Shown: in pieces, positions 56,176-64,000 of the stretch
How positions within the stretch are numbered: position 1 is the first letter of the stretch
How the letters are laid out: every line of letters starts with the position of its first letter
From: Volutella citrinella
Taxonomy: Eukaryota; Ascomycota; Sordariomycetes; Hypocreales; Nectriaceae
Direction: 5' to 3'
DNA: 64,000 nt
Assembly (NCBI GenBank): GCA_034401135.1
Contig: JAWZSP010000006.1
Coordinates: 186,001-250,000 of the forward strand
Translations under genes and position numbers: made by a program
Notes under the pieces: model-generated
What the model saw: the letters and a program-made list of their open reading frames with translations, nothing else
Database searches by the model: none
What the model was told of the DNA's origin: nothing

Positions 56176-57170
56176 ATTGGATGTGACAGATGAGTCGAAA
56201 TATTGAGCTTGGAAACGATCAACCAGTCGGATGAGAATATCGACAGACCAATGGTATGCAGTGCCTGTCGGAATGCATATTATTTGTCTGCGCATAACCA
56301 CGGTCAGTGTGTATTACCACGACAGACTGGTCCGTGGGGTTACTGGCAAGGAATGGTTCAGCAACTCGATCTCCAGCTTGACCAAGTTCAGTCGTGACTG
56401 AGCGGGATGGATTGACCTCTCCGCACTATTCGAATACGATATCAAGCGAGGCGAGAGGTGGAGAGGTGGGGGTGGGGAAATATGGTGCGGAAAATAATAC
56501 TATACACGCAAGTCCCCAGATGATGATTGAGGCTAGACCCGCCCAGTTGCAACAGGAGAGAATGGCTATTCAGTCAAGATACGGCTTTTTCCGTTGCCAA
56601 GCTCAAAGGAACTTCTCGTTTAAGATGGCTGGTCAGGAAGCACGTAGATTTTGAAGGCCCGCCTGCGGCTAGACCTCCTCTGACGGCATGGTCGTGTGTG
56701 TTGATTTACACCGGATTGCCGGATTGAGCAGGTCGATACGACATGCAGTCTATGGATAAGCTTCCTCCACTCCATTTCCCCATGTTCTTCTCCACTCGCC
56801 CTGTCGCTGAAGTGGAGCCGGGTCATACGGGGCTGGTATGTCGGGTCATGATAGATGAAGGTATCTTTACATGCAGTACTCCTGGCAGAGACGTTATCGT
56901 GGCTTCGACCGACGAAACGGCCCGGTCTGGGCCAGATCCTGGTTTAAGCCGCCAGCTGGGGCAATGAACTAGCCCCTTTCGCTAATCATCTCCAGGCGCA
57001 TGATTTCAATGCAGGACAGGTGCTGCCCGGCACTTTCGGTGCTTTATCAGAAGAGCTGGCTGAGTACATAAACCCCAGTAGTACTGGGGTAATCTGCCCG
57101 GAGCTTGCCAGCGGTATAATCATGGTATGACTTGACTCTACTGTTAATTCGTCAATCTCAAGCGACCAGC
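56176..57170. other. Divergent esterase promoter region
   Basis: About 1 kb between the two type-B esterase genes. No gene seen. The regulatory motifs are listed separately. Confidence 0.4.
56334..56477. promoter_or_regulatory. Three GTGGGG motifs upstream of the esterase
   Basis: GTGGGG at 56334-56339, 56466-56471 and 56472-56477 (the last two adjacent), 160-300 bp upstream of the ATG at 56175. Shared with the P450 and MFS promoters; role inferred. Confidence 0.35.
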
Positions 57171-60100
57171 ATGATTCTATCACATGTCTTGGTGGCAACG
57201 GCGCTGTTGCTGGCGCCAGCATGCGCAAAGCCTACATATTCCAACCCTTCAACCAGTGAAGTCATGACTACTAAGGGCATGGTTCAAGGTTTTCAGTCTC
57301 AAGGCGTTCGCCAGTTCCGTGGCATTCCCTTCGCCAAGCCACCCGTAGGCGATCTGCGTTGGCGAGATCCCGAGGAGCCCGACCACTTCCAAGGAACGTA
57401 CTCTGCTACGACCTATGGCAATGCTTGCATGCAGAAACTGAGCGAGAAATTTGCTCCCGGAGTAAAGATCTCTGAGGACTGTCTATGGAAGATAGTCAAC
57501 AAGCCCGTGCAACACACAGCCTGATATATATACAATAGAAACCATAGCAAATTTCACAGTAGATATTATACCCAACATCTTAACTATAGTGTTAGTCTGT
57601 AATGAGTTATAATTAGTATTTAATAGATATAGTAAATAGCAGCCTTTTTATCTATTAAGGTCTCTGCATTACTAAAGGTTATAAGAAGGTTGTAATAAAC
57701 ATACTTTAGAGTTTCTAACCTTTATAACTACAGGCGTAAGGATAAAGTTATCTATACTAAATGACCTAACGCCAGGCTTGCGCTAGCTATATTATAATAC
57801 CTTTCCCCTAGCTTTTTTAAAAAGTGCCTTATTAAGTAAGTAGCTAAGTAAGTAACTAAGCTAGTAGCTAAGTAAGCTAACGCCTGCATATATATATACT
57901 TCTCCTGCCTACTACTAATAACCTTAAGATGCTACTAATTAATACTCCTTTTATCTCTAAAAAGGGTCTTCTCTTAGAGAAAATGATTAACTTTAAGCTG
58001 CTAGCTAAAAGCCTAAACCTATAAAATATCCTAATTAATATATAATCTAACGAGGTGCTAATATTTCTTTTAATATTTAGATATAATTTGATAGGTAAGG
58101 AAGTTAGTATAGAGGCTAAGGAAAGTATCTACTTCTTATAGATAGGAAATAAAGGCCTGAAGAAGGATATCCTTTCTAAGATCAGGGAGAAGAACGGTAA
58201 TTGGCTGAAGAAGCTGGTAGAAGTGGCGGAGAAGCTGTAGAAGAAGGTATATAATAAGCAGCGATAGGGCTGTGCCTAGCTTGATAAGGCAATTCAAACC
58301 ACTAGTTGCCTTATCTATTAAAATTTCATAATTCGTAGTATCATAATTATATTCCCTCGTAGAGGGCTGAGGACTGTCTATAGTAAGTTAAGAGGAGTCC
58401 TAAGGAGCACTGGGTCTTGATACTAACGCTGCACTCTGAAGCCTTAATGTTGTGGCCCCTCTAAATGCTACCGAGGGAGCCGACCTTGCTGTTGCCTTTT
58501 GGATCTACGGAGGATACTACCAAATTGGTGATGGATCCATCTGGGATCCCTCCAAGACGGTGCGTGATTACAATGTTATCTATGTCGGTATTAACTATCG
58601 AATCGGACCCTGGGGCTTCTTCACCACGCCTGGCCTAAATGGTAACAAAGACGAGTTCACCTCCAACTTCGGAATCGCTGATCAGCAGATGGCCATGAAG
58701 TGGGTTCAAGACAACATCCGATCATTTGGCGGCAACCCTGAGAATGTTACCATCTTTGGCTATTCTGCTGGTGGCAGCAGTGTAGTCAATAATTTGGCAT
58801 CTCCTAGAGCTGAGAACCTCTTTGCTCAAGGAATCATCCAGTCCTCTCCTGCAACTGCGTACAGTGTCATCCCTAATTCTGACACATACGCTGAGAGAGC
58901 CCCGAAGGATCTGATCAAGTTTGTTGGCTGTGATACTACGAAGGATATTCCTCACTGCATTAGGTCCAAGACTAGCGAAGAGATCAAAGAGGCCTTCGAA
59001 CAAAACACCTCCCTGTATACTTTCGGCTCGTCTTGGCACCCGAAGGAAAAGTACATGCCTCGTCATCCTCGCGATGTCATCATGTCGGGCGAATACAAAA
59101 AGAAGCCCCTCATCTCCGGTGTCACTGCGCAGGAGGCCCGCTTGACTTACCTGACGACATGGAATACCTTGAACGAGACTGACTATCACGAATACATCGA
59201 CACTACGTTTGGTAGCAATATAACCGACGCTGTGAAAGAGGAGTATCCCATTGAGCTCAACTCTACCTATCCAGCTGTTGCTATTGTAAGTGGAGAGGTC
59301 TTCATCTGATCATCCTTCTGCTTCACGAGATTCATCGGCTGATCTCCCTTGACTAGACAAATATCGAAAGCGACAATGGCTTTATCTGTATCCAGGTCGA
59401 GTCCATCAATGCAATTCACGACCACACAAAACTTTGGTCTTACGAGTTCTCTGACGTCAATGCACCTGCTGTGTGGACACGAGACATGGAGAAGGATTTT
59501 GGCCAAGCCTATCACTCTGCTGAACTACCTTACGTGAGTATCCCCGAAGCTAGAGCTTGGTTAGTGCCAGACGGCTATGTTGGGCATCGCTGACACCAGA
59601 GTCTTTGCGCAGCTTTTCGATTGTACCGACCATAACTCCATAGACACCAAATCTCAGCGAGATCTATCGGGGGCTATGTTGGCCTACTGGTGCGTCGTTC
59701 TCCTAATTCTATGCTTTCTGTGGAAGAGATTGCTGGATGACTTTACTAAGTCGGCAAAATAGGACATCGTTTATGCGAACTGGTGACCCCAATACTCTGG
59801 CAGAAGGGAGAACGTACGGTGATCTTAAGGTTCCCCGATGGGATCAATGTGAGTGACCTCTTGATTCACTCGGTCACACACCTTTCCATTGATAATCCTA
59901 ACAAATGACCAGACACTGGAAATAACATGGTTCAAAATCTCAAGCCGGTAGACCAAGGCGGCATTGACCAGATTGACCTTGTAAGTTCCGCCCCTCCAAG
60001 TAGCCTGGCGTTCTAGTTGAAGACCTAACCATCGAGTATTTAGTCCAAAGAGCATCACTGTGACTTTTGGTACAGGATGTTTCCGATTTACATTCGGTAA
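57171..60100 (+). pseudogene. Type-B carboxylesterase split by an 880-bp insertion
   Basis: Exon 1 starts at 57171 with a signal peptide (ends PACAKP) and continues with FRGIPFAKPPVGDLRW to ISEDCL, where it is cut at 57486. Coding resumes after the insertion at the repeated CTGAGGACTGTCTAT. An intact intron (58383-58441) then leads to exons 58442-59285, 59357-59533, 59613-59689, 59763-59848, 59913-59980 and 60044-60100. Ser lies in FGYSAGGSS, the acidic residue probably near TNIESDN, and His in QAYHSAELPY. Without the insertion every junction stays in frame, so inactivation looks recent. With it, translation runs into the element and stops at 57522-57524. The former product was a secreted esterase like its divergent neighbour. 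Confidence 0.85.
57487..58366. mobile_element. 880-bp AT-rich inserted element with 15-bp target-site duplication
   Basis: The 15-bp sequence CTGAGGACTGTCTAT occurs at 57472-57486 and again at 58367-58381, exactly flanking the insert. The insert is far richer in A/T than the surrounding exons, with many TA dinucleotides and stops in all frames, as expected for RIP-mutated DNA. A short coding-like trace (KKDILSKIREKNGNWLKKL) lies near 58160-58215. Near its end is a 10-bp inverted repeat (58283-58292 and 58306-58315). No terminal inverted repeats or LTRs are evident. The long duplication fits a non-LTR-type or other non-classical insertion. The element family is unknown. Confidence 0.75.
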
Positions 60101-60727
60101 TGAATGTGAGGGGTTGTTATAGGCTGTAATCCATGAACGTGATCATTGGATACGTGGCATGACTTGTAGGCTGTTGGTAACAACCTGACAACTTTACTAC
60201 ACAAAATCTGAGCAGCTTAAATATATACTTACCATTGATAATGCTTCGTGCTATCTGACTGGTCTTTTAAAGACGATTGGGAACCCTCGTAACTGATTCG
60301 TATAGACAGGATAATCCCGCCAAGCGAAAGGTGCGAAGGCAGGAATGGGGGAGAAGAGATGGTGGGGGTAGATGGAAAAAGGAAAGAAGACACCATGGCA
60401 GCGAGACAGATTTAGGCGAGGACTGAGGCGAGTCAAGACAAGCTCCAAACGTAGGACCTTGTATTGTTGGTGTGTTAGTAACTGGTAGAGTGTTTGGTGC
60501 TCAACGCTTCCTGATGTGTACGGTGCTCTCTGACCGCCTTGATTGAAGTGTCCAGGGTAGCTAGTGTTTGCCAGAGTCACGGGTAAATCACCTGTTTGCC
60601 AAAAGTAATACTTAGCAGGGCCGGGCTCGATTGGGCGTGGCCAGAAAGCTGCGTCAGGGTGTGGGAAAGAAGCTGGTTTTTTATGCATATTGGGCTACTC
60701 TTTTTTCCTTTTGCTAAAGGGTTTTCC
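60101..60727. other. Intergenic, no gene seen
   Basis: Convergent 3' regions of the disrupted esterase and the dehydrogenase. A 145-codon minus-strand frame has no features. Confidence 0.45.
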
Positions 60728-62509
60728 TTACTGCATCGTGGGCATTGCCACGGCAGCCTTCTTGTCAACAGAGTCCGTGTCTGACCAGAAGGAAGTCACC
60801 GTCTTGAGCTGGGTGTAAAAGTTGATACCGGGCTTTCCATAAAAGGTACTGGCGCCACCTCCAGCAATGCTCTTCTTGTTTCCAGTGAAGGAGAACATAG
60901 GCAGAGGCACCGGAATGGGAACATTGACACCGACCTGGCCGGCCTCAATGTTCTTGCGGAACACTTCGGCACTCCCGCCGGAGCGAGTGAAGATGGCGGT
61001 CCCATTGCCGTACTCGTTATCGTTGATTAGTTTCACGGCCTCTTCCAATGTGTCCACGTGCAGAACAATCAGCACGGGACCGAAGATCTCTTCCTTGTAA
61101 CACGTCATGTCGGGTGTCACGCCAGCAATGACAGTCGGACTGACCCAGTTTCCGTTGGGATACTTACTGGGTCCCTTGCCGCGGCCGTCCAGAAGGATCT
61201 GGGCGCCCTCTTTTTCAGCACTCGCGATCAATCTCTCGATGCGTGCCTTGCTTTCGGAAGAAATGACAGGACCGAGGTCGGCGCCATGCTCGAACCCGGC
61301 ATCCACTTTAAGGGCCTTGGCCTGCTCAACGAGGTCGGAAAGCCAGTCTTTGGTCTCTCCGACAGTCACCAGTGTTGTCAGGGCCATGCAGCGTTGGCCT
61401 GCGGCCCCAAAAGTAGCACCGACGACGCTATTGATAAAGTGGTTCCGGTTGGCGTCGGGAAGCACCACAGCGTGATTCTTAGCTCCGAGGTTGGCCTGGA
61501 CACGCTTGCCGTTGGCAGATCCGCGGGTGAAGATGTATTCACCGGCCTTGTTTCCACCGATGAAGCTGATGGCCTTGATAGCGGGCTCATCGATGATGAA
61601 ATCAACCGCCCGGTGAGCGCCGTGGATGATGTTGACGACACCATCAGGGAATCCGGCCTGCTTGATCAAGTCGGCAAGAATCATAGCTGCGCCGGGATCA
61701 CGCTCAGAGGGCTTGAGGATCATGGTGTTGCCAGTCACAGTGGCAACAGGGATGCACCACAACGGAACCATGGCTGGGAAGTCTGGATTACAGTCAGCCG
61801 ACGAGGAGGACAGATGGCAAGGACTCAATTAGGACCCAGACGTACTGAATGGGCAAATCGCAGCCGTAACACCAATAGGCTCGCGGTACGTCCGGGTCTC
61901 CATGTTCTTGGACACCTCGAGAAGCTCGCCCTTGAGCAACTCCGGGGCGGCAATAGCAGCCTCTGCCACCTGAACACCTCGGAGAACATCGCCACGAGCA
62001 TCAGCAAGGGTTTTGCCCTGCTCAATGGTGACGCTGGCGGCTAGACGGTCGAAATTCTCGCGGATCAGCTGCACAAAGCGGATCATGATTTGCTGGCGGG
62101 CGAGGGCAGTCGTCTTGCTCCACGACGCGAAAGCCTTCTCGGCGCTGATGACGGCGGCTTTCATCTCGGCAACCGTCATTTCCGGCACGCGCGTCACGAG
62201 GTTATTGGTGGCCGGGTCGTGGAGGTCGATGTACTTGTCCGTTGATGAGTTGACAAACTTGTTGTCGATGAAGTATGGCGTCTCGACTGGCTCAACTTTC
62301 TCATGGTTGGTGGGGTAGCTGCTCTTGGTTGAGGGCAGAGAAACCTCGTGAGAGTAGGAGTAGGCCGCTGAGGCGTGAAAGCGTCTAGCTGAACCTGCGG
62401 GTGCATTGTACGTGGTCTTGGGAGCAGTCAGGATAGACTGGCGTCCATGCAGAGTCGCTGATGCGGCACGGCCGTTAACAGCCGCACCTCGGGGAATCAG
62501 ACGACGCAT
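60728..62509 (-). CDS. mmsA: Methylmalonate-semialdehyde dehydrogenase (acylating), mitochondrial
   Basis: Predicted 572-aa enzyme with exons 62509-61846 and 61782-60728; the junction restores [12 protein letters not shown]. The N-terminal 50 residues are Arg/Ser/Ala-rich without acids, a mitochondrial presequence. Family marks: [23 protein letters not shown], the catalytic Cys near residue 353 in [10 protein letters not shown], and [17 protein letters not shown] near the end, a strong MMSDH signature. It converts methylmalonate or malonate semialdehyde with CoA and NAD to propionyl- or acetyl-CoA, in valine and reductive pyrimidine catabolism. It is divergent from a Zn2Cys6 regulator, 544 bp away, which may control it. 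Confidence 0.94.
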
Positions 62510-63053
62510 GGTGAGGGAAAGGCAAAATCCTCACGAGGGAAACAAACACCGGTGCTGGATGCTCAAACTTTCAACTACAGTGACGGCCAGGACCATTTTC
62601 ATTTATAGCCCGTCCATGGCCGCTCGTGCAATGCTGTATGTGAACCAAGCTTGCCACGTCGTTGCATGACATGCCGAGCTAATGAAGATGGATGAGAGCG
62701 ATTGGGCGTATGTATCACCATGCACGAACACGTGCGTCTTTGGCCAATGCCAACGTCTGGTGGCCATCCAACCTACGCATGTGGAGTCGAGCCTGATAAC
62801 TTACGCCAAGCGCTGCCACTAGTGGCCTGTGTCGGCGTATCTGGCGTATTTGCGGAAGCTCATGACTAAATGACCGCCCCTAACCGCATCTACTGCTGCC
62901 ACGGCCGGTTGGCGGAGGTGACAAGTCCATGAGGTCAAACTCTCTCATCAACTCTCCTCTCCGCATCACGCCCGACACGCTGAGATGCCGGCGACCCCCT
63001 GCCTCTCTCCGCCCCGCGGCTCACGCCGTTTGCACAGCGGATCCGAACCCTCG
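62510..63053. other. Divergent promoter region
   Basis: 544 bp between the dehydrogenase and the Zn2Cys6 regulator. No gene is seen. Near the regulator start there are GC-rich and CT-rich stretches. Confidence 0.4.
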
Positions 63054-64000
63054 ATGATGTCAACCATGCCCCCGCCCGCTGGAGCTCCACCTGCTGTCCG
63101 AAGACGCAAGGGCTCCAAGCACGACAAGACGGGCTGCCTGACCTGTCGGCACCGGTGAGACTCCCGGAGCGGTTCGACCTGACCCCACCGGGTATTTGAC
63201 TAACAGTGAAGCGCATACAGGCGGAAGAAGTGTGTAGACAACGTCTTTCCCACCTGTGGGACGTGTGCTCGCCTCAACCTGGAGTGCATCCGCGAGTCCC
63301 TCCGCCAGGTTGTCCCGGACAGGAGGGTTGAAGACATCTCGCCATCTACCACATCCTCATCAGTCATCACCACATCCCCACCGCCGCCTCTAGCCCCGGA
63401 CCTGCGCTCGTCGCCTTGCTTCTGCCAGTCCGATGGGCGCCGGGCCCCTGTTCCGCAGAAGCGTCATATCATGGGGTACTACATCAACGTGCTCACTCAA
63501 CATCTATCGGTTAGCGAGCAGTTTAACTCTTTCCTGTCAGGTACGAATGCTCTGCGCCCCCAACCCTGCCTCCATGCTTCTCCCGAGATTCCATTACTCA
63601 TTGCTTCTCCACGTCTCTAGCCTTCTTGCCCATGGCCATCGAGTCTGCCGTCCTGTCAGACGCACTATTTGCGTTTGCATCCAGTCATCTCTCCCTCGTG
63701 GACCCATCCTATCAAGTGATTGCACTTGAGGCCCAGTCGATGGCCTTGCGGAACCTCGCCGTGGCTATCAAAGCGCCCTCCGACCAGATCACATGGAATG
63801 AGACGATTGCTGCGGCCTCACTGGCTTTTGTAATCACTGAGGCCGGTACTAGTGATGGCAAGAGGTGGTATAGCCATCTGCAGGGCACCAAGCAAATCAT
63901 CATGGCATCCAACACGGGCCGTCTCAGCGGACTCGATGCCTTCAAGACGAGCCCTGAAGGCCAGTGGATTCTCCGCAACTTTGCATATCACGACATAATC
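63054..64000 (+). CDS. Zn2Cys6 transcription factor (3' end outside window)
   Basis: Exons 63054-63154, 63221-63540 and 63621 to the window edge. The first junction falls inside the binuclear cluster; joined it has Cys at 28, 31, 38, 46, 49 and 56 in the pattern CLTCRHRRKKC...PTCGTCARLNLEC, the canonical fungal Zn2Cys6 DNA-binding motif, preceded by a basic stretch (RRRKGSKHDKTG). A Ser/Thr/Pro-rich linker follows, then the beginning of a fungal_trans_2-type helical domain (MAIESAVLSDALFAFASSHL, SHLQGTKQIIM). The frame is open at the window end. Its divergent position next to the semialdehyde dehydrogenase suggests, but does not show, a role in amino-acid or pyrimidine catabolism. Confidence 0.88.

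Noticed and set aside
60251..60688. 145-codon minus-strand ORF between the esterase and the dehydrogenase
   Set aside because: No domain or splice partner; it lies in the 3' region of the dehydrogenase gene.
63054..63540. Apparent frame break in the Zn2Cys6 motif
   Set aside because: On careful rereading the six Cys are in one frame after removing the intron at 63155-63220.
1..64000. tRNA, rRNA and CRISPR elements
   Set aside because: No cloverleaf with a B-box, no rRNA-like sequence and no regularly spaced repeats were seen by eye; a tRNAscan run would settle the tRNA question.

Overview
The window looks like nuclear DNA of a filamentous ascomycete, probably Sordariomycetes. Most genes carry short introns (about 50-110 nt) with GTRAGT-type donors and CTAAC/CTGAC-like branch sites. 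The gene content is typically fungal: Zn2Cys6 and C2H2 regulators, microsomal P450s, DUF6536 and DUF3176 membrane proteins, a PNP/NB-ARC/TPR NLR, and secreted cysteine-rich proteins. I could not fix the species. All exon borders were deduced by eye from splice signals, reading-frame continuity and family motifs; nothing was aligned or searched. I saw no rRNA, tRNA or CRISPR.

Region 1 (1-6.7 kb) looks catabolic. It holds the end of a short-chain dehydrogenase, a DUF1989 domain fused to a PuuE-like CE4 hydrolase, a divergent M20 carbamoylase/ureidopropionase-type amidohydrolase, and a P450. The divergent pair shares a promoter with three GATA-factor sites, which suggests nitrogen-regulated hydrolysis of a cyclic amide or ureide. 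Region 2 (7-13 kb) is gene-poor and holds a HicA-like ORF, a secreted Ser/Thr-rich CBM-like protein, a frameshifted relic and a small secreted protein with an in-frame TGA. Region 3 (13-27.6 kb) holds a bacterial-type MarR-GNAT fusion, a DUF6536 membrane protein, a protease-like membrane protein that seems to lack catalytic residues, a GNT1-like glycosyltransferase, a seven-helix membrane protein and a DUF7025/AAA ATPase.

Region 4 (27.8-43 kb) holds an NLR with two in-frame TAG codons, a type-B carboxylesterase, a short Met-Gly-Cys protein with an in-frame TAA, a DUF3176 protein with an apparent frameshift, an 11-exon secreted protein with a GC-AG intron, and a secreted protein made of 30-residue cysteine repeats.

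Region 5 (44.4-60.1 kb) is the best candidate for an uncharacterised pathway. A microsomal P450 and a soluble bacterial-type P450 are transcribed divergently. Next come a C2H2/fungal-trans regulator, an MFS transporter and a type-B carboxylesterase. A second carboxylesterase there is split by an 880-bp AT-rich insertion with a 15-bp target-site duplication. GTGGGG/CCCCAC hexamers cluster in the promoters of the P450 pair, the transporter and the first esterase. No PKS, NRPS or classical terpene synthase is visible, so the substrate is unknown. Region 6 (60.7-64 kb) holds methylmalonate-semialdehyde dehydrogenase and the start of a Zn2Cys6 regulator.
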